Below are positions 8,542 to 16,783 of a stretch of DNA of 64,000 nucleotides, piece by piece. The translations under genes were made by a program, and so were the position numbers. Every line of letters begins with the position of its first letter. The stretch's first letter is position 1. The notes under the pieces were generated by a model. That model did not search any database, was not told where the DNA came from, and worked only from the letters and a program-made list of their open reading frames with translations. The DNA is from Comamonadaceae bacterium 2FH (lineage in GTDB: Bacteria > Pseudomonadota > Gammaproteobacteria > Burkholderiales > Burkholderiaceae_C): positions 1 to 64,000 of the forward strand of contig SCMQ01000012.1 of assembly GCA_005503335.1 (NCBI GenBank). The letters are read 5' to 3'.

Positions 8542-8906
8542 CTAGGGCCTGTTAACACTGTTTTTGCCAGTGCGAACGTGGTTAAAAGCGTGCCAATCTA
8601 GGCGCGCGACGACGCCCAGGCTGGCCGCCTGGGCTAGGAGTGCAACAACGAGTGGCACGCTTTTAATCACGTTCCCTCCGGGTTGCGGCCAAAAAGGCCA
8701 TGCGCCGCGTTGCGAAACATCGCCGGGGTGCCGCCCGCAGCCGTTGGTCTGCGAAGCGAACCAGGCGAAGGGCGGCATTGGCGTTGCTGCGCTGTACAGC
8801 TTCGCGCACGGACGCTGCGCAACGCCCCCCGGCTGCGTTTCGCGCCTTGCGCATGGCCTTTTTGATCCGCAACGCATCTGGCAAAAACAGTGTGAACAGG
8901 CCCTAG
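8542..8906. mobile_element. MITE-like element with CTAG target duplications, nested inverted repeats
   Basis: This fills the whole 372-base gap between ybhP and clsB. Terminal inverted repeats of 25 bases (8546-8570 and 8878-8902, one mismatch, beginning GGCCTGTT) are flanked on both sides by CTAG (8542-8545, 8903-8906), a likely 4-bp target duplication. A CTAG duplication is characteristic of the IS5 subgroup of the IS5 family, which could have supplied the transposase. Inside are two more inverted repeats: 8574-8595 with 8653-8674 (22 bases, one mismatch), and 8682-8718 with 8837-8873 (about 80 percent matched). No transposase is encoded. The stop codon of ybhP is formed by the right-hand CTAG. 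Confidence 0.8.
8737..8823 (+). repeat. dispersed repeat module A, copy 1
   Basis: This segment, inside the MITE-like element, is about 90 percent identical to the reverse complement of 17787-17877. It contains GGTCTGCGAAGCGAACCAGG and, further on, GCTGCGCTGTACAGC. Two copies in unrelated intergenic positions, in opposite orientation, show that it is a dispersed repeat rather than a gene. It forms the loop of the element's second hairpin. Confidence 0.8.
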
Positions 8907-9643
8907 AGTTTGAACTCGGCGATCAGCGGCAGGTGGTCCGACATGCGGCCCCAGACCGGGCCGCGTGGCACATGCTGGGCCAGGGGCTTGAGGCCGCGCA
9001 CGTAGACGCGGTCGAGCGCCGCCAGCGGCAGGCGCGAGGGATAGGTCGGGCGCGGAGCGTCGTCGCCCTCGCGCAGGCCGACGCTGGCCATCATGCGCTG
9101 CACCTGCGTGCCCCAGTCGTTGAAGTCGCCGGCCACGACCAGCGGCGCCCTGGCCGGCACCTCGCGCGCCATGTAGCCATGCAACTGCTCGATCTGGCGC
9201 ACCCGGCTGGCAGGGATCAGCCCCAGGTGCACGACGATCACGTGCAGCCGCCGCGTCTGCACCTCGATCTCGACATGCAGCAGGCCGCGCTGCTCGAAGC
9301 GGTGGTCGGACATGTCCTCGTGCTGGTGCATCACCACCGGCCAGCGCGAGAGCAGCGCGTTGCCGTGCTCGCCGTGGCGGGTGAAGGCATTGGTGCGGTA
9401 GACCGACTCGTAGCCCTCGGGCGCCAGGAACTCGGCCTGCGGCAGCTCGGGCCAGTGCGCGAAGTAGCGCTCCTCGCGCCGGTGCAGCTTGCGCACCTCC
9501 TGCAGGCAGACCACGTCGGCGTCCAGCTGCTCGACCGCATGGCCCAGGTTGTGGATCTCCAGCCGTCGGCGCGGGCCTATGCCCTGCACACCCTTGTGGA
9601 TGTTGTAGGTCGCGATGCGGAGCTGGCGTGGCTGGGCGTTCAC
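8903..9643 (-). CDS. ybhP: endonuclease/exonuclease/phosphatase family protein (YbhP-like)
   Basis: A 246-residue EEP-fold metal-dependent phosphodiesterase. The motifs appear in order: ATYNIHKG near the start, CLQEVR, GNALLSRWP, VAGDFNDW and SDHLPLIAEF at the C-terminus (Asp-His pair). The superfamily cleaves phosphodiesters in nucleic acids, phosphoinositides or sphingolipids; the substrate here is unknown. Position beside clsB matches E. coli ybhP-ybhO and hints at a membrane-lipid role. The last codon and TAG stop abut the terminal repeat of the MITE-like element, which therefore inserted exactly at the gene's end. Confidence 0.85.
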   Translation of the reverse strand: MNAQPRQLRIATYNIHKGVQGIGPRRRLEIHNLGHAVEQLDADVVCLQEVRKLHRREERYFAHWPELPQAEFLAPEGYESVYRTNAFTRHGEHGNALLSRWPVVMHQHEDMSDHRFEQRGLLHVEIEVQTRRLHVIVVHLGLIPASRVRQIEQLHGYMAREVPARAPLVVAGDFNDWGTQVQRMMASVGLREGDDAPRPTYPSRLPLAALDRVYVRGLKPLAQHVPRGPVWGRMSDHLPLIAEFKL

Positions 9644-9653
9644 AGCGCCAACA

Positions 9654-10124
9654 TTACCGCAAAAAGCGCGGCAGCAGCATGATGGCTTCGGCGTTGGACG
9701 GCGAAAAACAGGCGTCGGCCGCGGCTTGGTAAGGCAGCCAGCGCAGGGCGGTGTGCTCGCTCGGGTTGAGCCGGACCGGCGTGCCCTGCGGCACGCGCAG
9801 GCCGAACAGGTGCTCGGTGTTGCGCGTCACGCCCGGCGCGTAGCGGTGCCGCCAGCGCGGATAGATCTCGTAGACGTTCTCCAGCCCCCAGTCGCTCAGC
9901 CGACAGGCCGGGCCCAGGGCGTCGATGCCGGTTTCCTCCAGCACCTCGCGCACCGCGGTCTGCTGCCAGGACTCGTCCTCATGGTCCTTGCTGCCGGTGA
10001 CCGACTGCCAGAAATCCACCGCATCGGCACGCTGGATCAGCAGCACCTCGAGCGCCGGCGTGTGGATCACGACCAGCACGGATTCGGGGATTTTCCAGCG
10101 TGGGGCGCCGGACGAAGGCGGCAT
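9654..10124 (-). CDS. nudB: dihydroneopterin triphosphate diphosphatase (NUDIX)
   Basis: A 156-residue NUDIX hydrolase that most resembles NudB, which removes pyrophosphate from dihydroneopterin triphosphate in folate synthesis. A PESVLVVIHT start, FWQSVTGS and a NUDIX core AVREVLEETGI are visible; the box has one extra residue before its first glutamate compared with the strict consensus. The ATG at 10124 follows a strong AAGGAGGT site, so longer upstream frames are not needed. The substrate of NudB is the product of folE (6441-7178), encoded on the same strand. Ten bases separate it from ybhP. Confidence 0.8.
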   Translation of the reverse strand: MPPSSGAPRWKIPESVLVVIHTPALEVLLIQRADAVDFWQSVTGSKDHEDESWQQTAVREVLEETGIDALGPACRLSDWGLENVYEIYPRWRHRYAPGVTRNTEHLFGLRVPQGTPVRLNPSEHTALRWLPYQAAADACFSPSNAEAIMLLPRFLR

Positions 10125-10141
10125 GGCACGACCTCCTTGCC

Positions 10142-10456
10142 CTAGAAGAAGCCGCCCCGCGCCTGGCCCAGCCCCTGGCGCAGGCGTGCCAGCAGGCGCC
10201 AGCCCGACCACAGACGCAGCCCCCAGCGCAGGGTACGCCGCGGGCGCAGCAGCGCCAGCCCGAGCGCGGCAGCGGCGACCGCCAGCGGGTGCTCGCGCAG
10301 CCAGGCCACCCCCGCGCGCACCTGGTCACCCAGGCCCAGCACGGGCTGCAAGCCGGAGGCCTGCTGCGCGACGCGCTCGCGCAGCAGGGTCGAGCGTTGC
10401 TGCAGCGACTGGCGCCTGAGCACCAGCTCCTCGCGGCGCAGGCGGCGCGCGGTCAT
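10142..10456 (-). CDS. YqjK-like small protein
   Basis: A 104-residue basic protein with an Arg/Gln-rich amphipathic N-terminal half (ARRLRREELVLRRQSLQQR) and a single hydrophobic segment around residues 60-75. Its ATG overlaps the stop of the preceding holin-like gene (ATGA). Size, composition and place after YqjD- and YqjE-type genes match YqjK of the E. coli yqjCDEK group. Function unknown. Confidence 0.6.
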   Translation of the reverse strand: MTARRLRREELVLRRQSLQQRSTLLRERVAQQASGLQPVLGLGDQVRAGVAWLREHPLAVAAAALGLALLRPRRTLRWGLRLWSGWRLLARLRQGLGQARGGFF

Positions 10457-10833
10457 GGCTGCAAGCGGTCGTGATCGCGCTGCAGCTCCTCCAGGCTGGC
10501 GGAGAACAGCCGCGTGCCCTCGCGCAGCCGCTGCCGCGCCAGCCAGGCGGCAACGGCGCCCAGCGTGAGAAACAGCGTGGCGAACACAGTCAGGGCCAGC
10601 AGACGGTGCCCGTCCCACAGCAGCACCGTGAGCAGCACCGCCAGGAAGGTCAGCCCCAGACACAGGAAGGCGATGGCGCAGGCCCCATAGACCACCAGTT
10701 CGCCCAAGCGCAGCACTTCCTCGCGGGCTTCCACCGTGAGCAGTTCCAGCCGCACCCGCAGCAACTCGACCAGGCCAGCGGCCAGGCCGCGCAGCGACGC
10801 AGCCAAGGAAGGCGGTGGGGGCGATGGCGCCAT
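10453..10833 (-). CDS. YqjE-like phage-holin-family membrane protein
   Basis: A 126-residue protein with two strong transmembrane segments at about residues 45-70 and 75-97, separated by a short WDGHR turn, and with charged termini. This fits the YqjE/holin-X-like family of small inner-membrane proteins. It lies 17 bases after the YqjD-like gene and overlaps the YqjK-like gene by four bases, so the three are co-translated. The family is stress-associated in enterobacteria, but no mechanism is known. Confidence 0.7.
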   Translation of the reverse strand: MAPSPPPPSLAASLRGLAAGLVELLRVRLELLTVEAREEVLRLGELVVYGACAIAFLCLGLTFLAVLLTVLLWDGHRLLALTVFATLFLTLGAVAAWLARQRLREGTRLFSASLEELQRDHDRLQP

Positions 10834-10850
10834 GCGCTGACCGCCCGCGC

Positions 10851-11168
10851 TCAGCGGCGGCCGATCAGCAGGCCGACCACCAGCCCGATGCCGGCGCCGA
10901 CGCCGATGGCCTTCCAGGGGTTCTCGTGCACGTAATCGTCGGTGGCGCGCGCCACCTCGCGCGTCTTGGCCTCGATCGCGGCCTCGGCGTCGGCCAGCTT
11001 GTTGCGCGCCACGCGCAGGTTTTCATTCATGCGCACGCGCAGTTCGGCGACCTTGCCCTCGCTCTGGGTCGCGGTGGCCTGCAGCAGCTCTTCGGCATCG
11101 GCGATGACCTGTTTCAGGTCGGTCACGAGTTTTTCCCGGCTGGCGGCGGTGTCGGCGAAATCGGTCAT
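10851..11168 (-). CDS. DUF883 family protein (YqjD/ElaB/YgaM-like)
   Basis: A 105-residue protein with a long amphipathic, probably coiled-coil stretch (residues 10-75) followed by a C-terminal glycine-rich transmembrane segment (IGVGAGIGLVVGLLIGRR). This is the layout of C-tail-anchored YqjD/ElaB proteins, which in E. coli associate with ribosomes at the inner membrane in stationary phase. The ATG at 11168 has an AGGAGAG ribosome site; an upstream in-frame extension is ignored. First gene of the minus-strand run yqjD-yqjE-yqjK-nudB-ybhP. Confidence 0.8.
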   Translation of the reverse strand: MTDFADTAASREKLVTDLKQVIADAEELLQATATQSEGKVAELRVRMNENLRVARNKLADAEAAIEAKTREVARATDDYVHENPWKAIGVGAGIGLVVGLLIGRR

Positions 11169-11272
11169 GTCGTCTCTCCTGCGTGAAAAAAGCGAATGGA
11201 TCCAGACCCGAAACATCATACTGGCCAATCGGCGCAGGACCCGGCTTGCGGGACGTCACCACGCGGCCGCAG

Positions 11273-11297
11273 AAAAAGGGCCCTGAATCAGGGCCCT
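11273..11297 (-). terminator. rho-independent terminator of aspS
   Basis: On the minus strand, 39 bases after the aspS stop, a nine-base perfect stem AGGGCCCTG/CAGGGCCCT with loop ATT is followed at once by TTTTTC. It ends the fmdB-DUF502-aspS transcript. Confidence 0.88.
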
Positions 11298-11335
11298 CTT
11301 GGTCGAGCCGCCGGCCGGCGGTCCAGTCTGACCGC

Positions 11336-13138
11336 TCAGGCGGCCTTGACGGCGTCCGGGTTGCGCAGGCGGATGTGCAGCTCGCGCAGCTGCTTCTCGT
11401 CCACCGGCGACGGCGCCTGGGTCAGCAGGCACTGGGCGCGCTGGGTCTTGGGGAAGGCGATCACGTCGCGGATCGACTCGGCGCCGGTCATCAGCGTGAC
11501 GATGCGGTCCAGGCCGAAGGCCAGGCCGCCGTGCGGCGGCGCGCCGTACTGCAGCGCGTCGAGCAGGAAGCCGAACTTCAGCTGCGCCTCGTCGGGCGTG
11601 ATCTTCAGCGCGTCGAACACCTTCTGCTGCACGTCGGCGCGGTGGATGCGCACCGAACCGCCGCCGATTTCCCAGCCGTTGAGCACCATGTCGTAGCCCT
11701 TGGCCAGGCATTTCTCGGGCGCGGTCACCATCCAGTCCTCGTGGCCGTCCTTGGGCGCGGTGAACGGGTGGTGCACGGCAGTCCAGCGGTCCTCTTCCTC
11801 GTCGTGCTCGAACATGGGGAAGTCGACCACCCACAACGGCGCCCAGCGATCCTCGAACAGGCCGCGCTTCCTGGCGAACTCGCTGTGGCCGACCTTCAGG
11901 CGCAGCGCGCCGATCGCGTCGTTGACGATCTTGGCCTTGTCGGCGCCGAAGAACAGGATGTCGCCGTCCTGCGCGCCGGTACGCTTGAGGACCTCGGCGA
12001 TCGCGGCGTCGTGCAGGTTCTTGACGATGGGCGACTGCAGGCCCTCGCGGCCCTTGGCCACCTCGTTGACCTTGATCCAGGCCAGGCCCTTGGCGCCGTA
12101 GATCTTGACGAACTCGGTGAAGCCGTCGATCTCGCCGCGGCTCATCTCGGCGCCGCCCGGCACGCGCAGCGCGACCACGCGGCCGCCCTTGGTGGTGGCG
12201 GGATGCGAGAACACCTTGAAGTCCACGTCGGCCATCACCTCGGTCAGCTCGGTGAACTCGAGCTTGACGCGCAGGTCCGGCTTGTCGGAGCCGAAGCGGT
12301 ACATGCCCTCGCCATAGCTCATGACCGGGAACTCGCCCAGGTCCACGCCCAGCACCTTCTGGAACACCTGCTTGATCATGCCCTGGAACATGTCGCGGAT
12401 GTCCTGCTCGCCCAGGAACGAGGTCTCGATGTCGATCTGGGTGAACTCGGGCTGGCGGTCGGCGCGCAGGTCCTCGTCACGGAAGCACTTGGTGATCTGG
12501 TAGTAGCGGTCGTAGCCGGCCACCATCAGCAGCTGCTTGAACAGCTGGGGCGACTGCGGCAGGGCGAAGAACTGGCCGTCGTGCACGCGGCTGGGGACCA
12601 GGTAGTCGCGCGCGCCCTCGGGCGTGCTCTTGGTCAGCATCGGCGTCTCGATGTCGATGAAGCCGTGCTCGTCGAGGAACTTGCGCACCTCCATCGCCAC
12701 CTTGTAGCGCAGCATCAGGTTGCGCTGCATGTAGGGGCGGCGCAGGTCCAGCACGCGGTGCGTGAGGCGCGTGGTCTCGGACAGGTTCTCGTCGTCGAGC
12801 AGGAAGGGCGGCGTGACCGAGGGGTTGAGCACCGTGAGCTCGTGGCACAGCACCTCGATGCGGCCGCTCTTGAGGTGCTCGTTGGTCGTGCCCTCGGGGC
12901 GGGCGCGCACCAGGCCCTTGACCTGGATGCAGAACTCGTTGCGCAGGCCCTCGGCCAACTTGAACATCTCGGCCCGGTCCGGATCGCAGACCACCTGGAC
13001 CGAGCCCTCGCGGTCGCGCAGGTCGACGAAGATGACCCCGCCATGGTCGCGGCGGCGGTTCACCCAGCCGCAGATGCTGACGGTCTGGCCGATCAGTTCT
13101 TCGGTCACGAGACCGCAGTAATGGGAGCGCATGGACAT
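11336..13138 (-). CDS. aspS: aspartyl-tRNA synthetase
   Basis: This 600-residue class II synthetase charges tRNA-Asp. An N-terminal OB-fold anticodon-binding domain (about residues 1-105; [21 protein letters not shown]) is followed by the catalytic core with the bacterial GAD insertion. Class II motif 2 is in [16 protein letters not shown] and motif 3 in [10 protein letters not shown] near the C-terminus. Many proteobacteria without AsnRS use a non-discriminating AspRS; that cannot be settled from this window. No clear Shine-Dalgarno is visible at the start (MSMRSHYC). It lies 52 bases after DUF502. Confidence 0.96.
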   Translation of the reverse strand: MSMRSHYCGLVTEELIGQTVSICGWVNRRRDHGGVIFVDLRDREGSVQVVCDPDRAEMFKLAEGLRNEFCIQVKGLVRARPEGTTNEHLKSGRIEVLCHELTVLNPSVTPPFLLDDENLSETTRLTHRVLDLRRPYMQRNLMLRYKVAMEVRKFLDEHGFIDIETPMLTKSTPEGARDYLVPSRVHDGQFFALPQSPQLFKQLLMVAGYDRYYQITKCFRDEDLRADRQPEFTQIDIETSFLGEQDIRDMFQGMIKQVFQKVLGVDLGEFPVMSYGEGMYRFGSDKPDLRVKLEFTELTEVMADVDFKVFSHPATTKGGRVVALRVPGGAEMSRGEIDGFTEFVKIYGAKGLAWIKVNEVAKGREGLQSPIVKNLHDAAIAEVLKRTGAQDGDILFFGADKAKIVNDAIGALRLKVGHSEFARKRGLFEDRWAPLWVVDFPMFEHDEEEDRWTAVHHPFTAPKDGHEDWMVTAPEKCLAKGYDMVLNGWEIGGGSVRIHRADVQQKVFDALKITPDEAQLKFGFLLDALQYGAPPHGGLAFGLDRIVTLMTGAESIRDVIAFPKTQRAQCLLTQAPSPVDEKQLRELHIRLRNPDAVKAA

Positions 13139-13190
13139 AGGAGAGTCTTTCTGGGGCTGCGTCCGCGGGACGGGCCCCGACGCAGCAGAT

Positions 13191-13862
13191 TCATGAATGG
13201 GAGGCTTCGACGACGGCCGGCGCCACCGGCAGGGCCGCGGGGCCGCCGGGCACCACCACCCCCATCGAGATGACGTACTTGAGCGCCTCGTCGACGCTCA
13301 TCTTCAGCTCCACCACGTCGGCCCGGGGCAGCATGAGGAAGAAGCCCGAGGTCGGGTTGGGCGTGGTCGGCACGTAGACGCTGACATGCTCGCCCACCAG
13401 GTGGCTGGCCACCTCGCCGCCGGGCCGGCCGGTCAGGAAGGCGATGGTCCAGGCCCCCTGGCGCGGGTACTGGACCAGCAGGGCCTTGGAGAAGGCGTGG
13501 CCGCTGCCGGAGAACAGGGTGTCGGACACCTGCTTGACGCTGGTGTAGATGCTGCGCACCACGGGAATGCGCGTGAACAGCTTGTCCCACTGGCGCACCA
13601 CCCACTGGCCGAACATGTTGGCCACGAACACGCCGGAGGCGAAGATGACCACGATCACCAGGATCACGCCCAGGCCCGGCACGTTGCGCAGGCGCTCGGC
13701 CAGCAGGTGCATGCCTGGGATGACCGCGTCGGCCGCGCCGAGCACGGCCAGGAAGATGCCGTCGAGCACGCCCACCATCCACAGCAGCAGCCACAGCGTG
13801 ATGGCCAGCGGCAGCCAGACCAGCAGACCGGTGATGAAATAGTTCTTGATGTGGTGCTTCAT
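13191..13862 (-). CDS. DUF502 family membrane protein
   Basis: A 223-residue inner-membrane protein with two transmembrane helices (about residues 8-30 and 60-85) and a C-terminal soluble region containing [15 protein letters not shown], typical of DUF502 proteins. The family is conserved between fmdB and aspS in betaproteobacteria. It has no established role. The chosen ATG gives the canonical [19 protein letters not shown] start; frames further upstream run into fmdB and are not real. Confidence 0.85.
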   Translation of the reverse strand: MKHHIKNYFITGLLVWLPLAITLWLLLWMVGVLDGIFLAVLGAADAVIPGMHLLAERLRNVPGLGVILVIVVIFASGVFVANMFGQWVVRQWDKLFTRIPVVRSIYTSVKQVSDTLFSGSGHAFSKALLVQYPRQGAWTIAFLTGRPGGEVASHLVGEHVSVYVPTTPNPTSGFFLMLPRADVVELKMSVDEALKYVISMGVVVPGGPAALPVAPAVVEASHS

Positions 13863-13896
13863 GCCGTGGGGCTCGGTGGGGCGGGGACCGGCGCGC

Positions 13897-14223
13897 TCAG
13901 TGGCAGGCGCAGGCCGAGCCGCAGCCGCCGGCCGCCGGCGCCGAGTCGGCCGCCGCGCTGCTGGCCGGCGCGCTGGCGCTGTCCGAGCCGGCGCTGGTGC
14001 CGGAGTTGGCAGGCGCCGGGTCGCTGCCGCCCGCGCCGCTGCCGCCGCGGAAATCGGTGGCATACCAGCCCGAACCCTTGAGCTGGAAGCCGGCCGCCGT
14101 CAGCTGCTTGGCGAAGCTGGCCGCGCCGCAGGCTGGGCATTCGGTCAGCGGGGCGTCGGAAATCTTCTGCAGAACGTCCTTGGCATGACCACAGGACTCA
14201 CACTTGTAGGCGTAGATGGGCAT
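13897..14223 (-). CDS. FmdB-family zinc-ribbon protein
   Basis: A 108-residue protein starting MPIYAYKCESCGHAKDV with a CxxC...CxxC zinc ribbon (CESC, CPAC), the FmdB/putative regulatory family. The C-terminal half is a low-complexity Ala/Ser/Pro/Gly linker ending in GGCGSACACH, which adds several cysteines and a histidine. First gene of the fmdB-DUF502-aspS run. Function unknown; the name comes from a regulator of formamidase, which should not be transferred. Confidence 0.8.
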   Translation of the reverse strand: MPIYAYKCESCGHAKDVLQKISDAPLTECPACGAASFAKQLTAAGFQLKGSGWYATDFRGGSGAGGSDPAPANSGTSAGSDSASAPASSAAADSAPAAGGCGSACACH

Positions 14224-14257
14224 GACGGGAACTCTCGACTTTGGTGCAAAGCCCGCA

Positions 14258-14263
14258 ATTATA
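14258..14263 (-). promoter_or_regulatory. candidate -10 box for fmdB-DUF502-aspS
   Basis: A perfect TATAAT on the minus strand, 34 bases before the fmdB start. No good -35 lies at 16-18 bases, so this is a suggestion only. Confidence 0.4.
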
Positions 14264-14400
14264 GGCGGACGGCCCTAATTCAAGTCCCAAGGGACCAGCG
14301 GCGCACCTGGGGTCTTATACAATCGGCCGGTTTTTCGGCCTGCCGAGCCCCTGGCGCCCGGCATGGCCCTTTGGAGCACCCCAATCTTCGGAGCATGGGC

Positions 14401-15555
14401 ATGATGAACAAAAAGCATTTCTGGATTCTGGCGCTGTCCTTCCTCGCGTTGACGGCCTGCGGCAAGAAGGAAGAGCCCAAGGAAGCCGCCGCGCCGGCCG
14501 CTGCACCGGCGCCCGGCGCCAACACCGAGGAAAAGGTGCTGAGCGTCTACAACTGGCCCGACTACGTGGCCAAGGACATGATCGCCGACTTCGAGAAGGA
14601 AACCGGCATCAAGGTCAACTACCAGACCTTCGAAAACAACGAGGCGCTGCACGCCAAGCTGGTCGCGGGCAACTCCGGCTACGACGTCGTGGTGCCGGGT
14701 GCGGTATTCGCCAAGGGCCAGATCGAGGGCGGGCTGCTGCAAAAGCTGGACAAGAGCAAGATCCCCAACTACGGCAACCTGGACAGCGCCATCATGGCCA
14801 AGCTGGCCACGGTGGACCCGGGCAAGGAGTACCTGGTGCCCTGGGCCTGGAGCTACACCACGGTGGGCATCAACAAGACCAAGGTCATGAAGGCGCTGGG
14901 CAGCACCCCGATGCCCGAGAACGCCTGGGACCTGGTGTTCAACCCCACCTACACTGCCAAGCTCAAGTCCTGCGGCATCGCCTACCTGGATTCGCCGACC
15001 GAGGTGCTGCCGCCCGCACTGCACTACATCGGCAAGAACGCCTACTCCAACGACCCCGCCGACCACAAGGCGGCCGGCGAGATGCTGGCCAAGGTGCGCC
15101 CGCACGTCCGGCTGTTCTCCAGCACCATGATCGACGACCTGGCCGGCGGCAAGGCCTGCGTGGCCCTGGGCTGGGCCGGCGACATCAACATCGCCCGCAG
15201 CCGTGCCATCGAGAACAAGAGCGACGCCGACATCCAGGCACTGCTGCCCAGCACCGGCGGCCTGATCTTCATGGACAACCTAGCCATCCCCAAGGACGCC
15301 AAGCATCCGAACAACGCGCTGACCTTCATCGACTACTTCCTGCGTCCGGAAGTCTCCGCCGCGCTGACCAACGAGCTCAGCTACCCGACGGCGAACAAGG
15401 CCAGCCTGGCCAAGGTCAAGCCGGAAATCGCCCAGGACAAGACGGTGTTCCCGGATGCCGGTACGCTGGCCAAGATGGTTGCGCCGTCGAACTTCAGCAA
15501 TGCCGCGCGCGAGTCGCTGAGCAACGTCTACACCGCCTTCAAGAAGGGCAAGTAA
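14401..15555 (+). CDS. potF: putrescine-type ABC transporter substrate-binding lipoprotein
   Basis: A 384-residue periplasmic binding protein closely similar along its length to E. coli PotF (SVYNWPDYVAKDMIADFEKE, LKSCGIAYLDSPTEVL, CVALGWAGDINIARSRA). The Trp and Asp of GWAGD and the Glu of TEVL match known polyamine contacts; the Ser of the E. coli VPSASF motif is Gly here (VPGAVF). The signal sequence ends in LTACGKK, a lipobox, followed by an Ala/Pro linker, so it is probably a membrane-anchored lipoprotein. Three adjacent ATGs (14395, 14401, 14404) are possible; GGAG at 14390 fits 14401. First gene of potFGHI. Confidence 0.9.
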   Translation: MMNKKHFWILALSFLALTACGKKEEPKEAAAPAAAPAPGANTEEKVLSVYNWPDYVAKDMIADFEKETGIKVNYQTFENNEALHAKLVAGNSGYDVVVPGAVFAKGQIEGGLLQKLDKSKIPNYGNLDSAIMAKLATVDPGKEYLVPWAWSYTTVGINKTKVMKALGSTPMPENAWDLVFNPTYTAKLKSCGIAYLDSPTEVLPPALHYIGKNAYSNDPADHKAAGEMLAKVRPHVRLFSSTMIDDLAGGKACVALGWAGDINIARSRAIENKSDADIQALLPSTGGLIFMDNLAIPKDAKHPNNALTFIDYFLRPEVSAALTNELSYPTANKASLAKVKPEIAQDKTVFPDAGTLAKMVAPSNFSNAARESLSNVYTAFKKGK

Positions 15556-15655
15556 GCATCGCCAGCGCATGCGGTGCGCTGCCATGCGTTGAAGACCCCA
15601 AGGGCTGTGGACACCACCGGTGTGCACAGCCTTTCTTTTGACCCTAGCTGACGAG

Positions 15656-16765
15656 ATGGACACCTCCCCTGCCGCCGCGCCCGGAGCCGGCTTCCTGGTC
15701 ATCGACGCCCTGACCAAGCGCTTTGACGGCGCCACGGCCGTCGACGAGGTTTCGCTGGAGATTCCCAAGGGCGAGATCTTCGCTCTGCTGGGCAGCTCGG
15801 GCTGCGGAAAATCGACCCTGCTGCGCATGCTGGCCGGTTTCGAGACCCCCACCTCCGGCGCGATCAGGCTGGGCGGGCGGAACATCGCCGACCTGCCGCC
15901 CTACGAGCGGCCGATCAACATGATGTTCCAGTCCTATGCGCTGTTTCCCCACCTGACGGTGTGGGACAACATCGCCTTCGGCCTCAAGCGCATGCAGATG
16001 CCCAAGGCGCAGATCCAGGAGCGCGTGCAGGCCATGCTCGACCTGGTGCAGCTGGGCAGCTTCGCGCAGCGCAAGCCGCACCAGCTCTCGGGCGGACAGC
16101 AGCAGCGCGTGGCGCTGGCGCGCAGCCTGGCGCGCAAACCGGAACTGCTGCTGCTGGACGAGCCTCTGGGCGCCCTGGACAAGAAGCTGCGCGAGCAGAC
16201 GCAGTTCGAGCTGGTCAACATCATCGAGTCGGTCGGAGTGACCTGCGTGATGGTCACCCACGACCAGGAGGAAGCCATGACCATGGCCTCGCGCATTGCC
16301 GTGATGAGCCATGGCCGCATCCTGCAGGTGGGCACGCCCAGGGAAATCTACGAGACGCCGAATTGCCGCTTCGTGGCCGACTTCATCGGCAGCGTGAACC
16401 TGCTGGACGGCCAGCTCGTGCAGGACGCGGCCGACCACTGCACGGTGCAGACGCCGCAAGGCGAGGTCCGCGTCGGCCACGGTATGGCGGGGACCCTGGG
16501 AATGCGCCTGTCGATCGCGATCCGGCCGGAGAAGATGCACATTGCCACCGAGCGTCCGCCCCAGCCGCACAACGTGCTGGCCGGCCAGGTGAGCGAGATC
16601 GCCTACCTCGGCAGCTACAGCTCCTACATGGTGACGCTGGCCGACGGAAAAATCATCAAGGTCACCCAGGGCAACACCCATCGCCGCGACGACCCGCACA
16701 TCGCATGGGGCAGCCAGGTGTACTGCTGGTGGGACGACACCGCGCCTATCGTGCTCAAGAGCTGA
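15656..16765 (+). CDS. potG: polyamine ABC transporter ATP-binding protein
   Basis: This 369-residue ABC ATPase energises polyamine uptake. Walker A is GSSGCGKST, the signature LSGGQQQRVALARSLARKP and Walker B LLLLDEPLGALD, followed by the H-loop VTHDQEEAM. A C-terminal TOBE-type domain (about residues 285-365) is present, as in PotA/PotG/MalK proteins. An upstream in-frame ATG at 15620 is possible, but 15656 gives the usual length. It lies 100 bases after potF and 18 before potH. Confidence 0.92.
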   Translation: MDTSPAAAPGAGFLVIDALTKRFDGATAVDEVSLEIPKGEIFALLGSSGCGKSTLLRMLAGFETPTSGAIRLGGRNIADLPPYERPINMMFQSYALFPHLTVWDNIAFGLKRMQMPKAQIQERVQAMLDLVQLGSFAQRKPHQLSGGQQQRVALARSLARKPELLLLDEPLGALDKKLREQTQFELVNIIESVGVTCVMVTHDQEEAMTMASRIAVMSHGRILQVGTPREIYETPNCRFVADFIGSVNLLDGQLVQDAADHCTVQTPQGEVRVGHGMAGTLGMRLSIAIRPEKMHIATERPPQPHNVLAGQVSEIAYLGSYSSYMVTLADGKIIKVTQGNTHRRDDPHIAWGSQVYCWWDDTAPIVLKS

Positions 16766-16783
16766 CACCCGGGAAAGGCAACC

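Noticed and set aside
8542-8877. Several 60-110 codon frames inside the MITE-like element
   Set aside because: They are built from inverted-repeat sequence, share it with another intergenic repeat, and lack supported starts. They are the kind of frame that gets annotated as hypothetical protein in repeat-rich genomes.
14321-14345. GGCCG-gttttt-CGGCC in the potF leader as a riboswitch or terminator
   Set aside because: A five-base stem with no following U-tract, too small and isolated to support either.
13846-14394. N-terminal extension of potF into the fmdB/DUF502 region
   Set aside because: The extension is antisense to two genes and would bury the lipoprotein signal of PotF.
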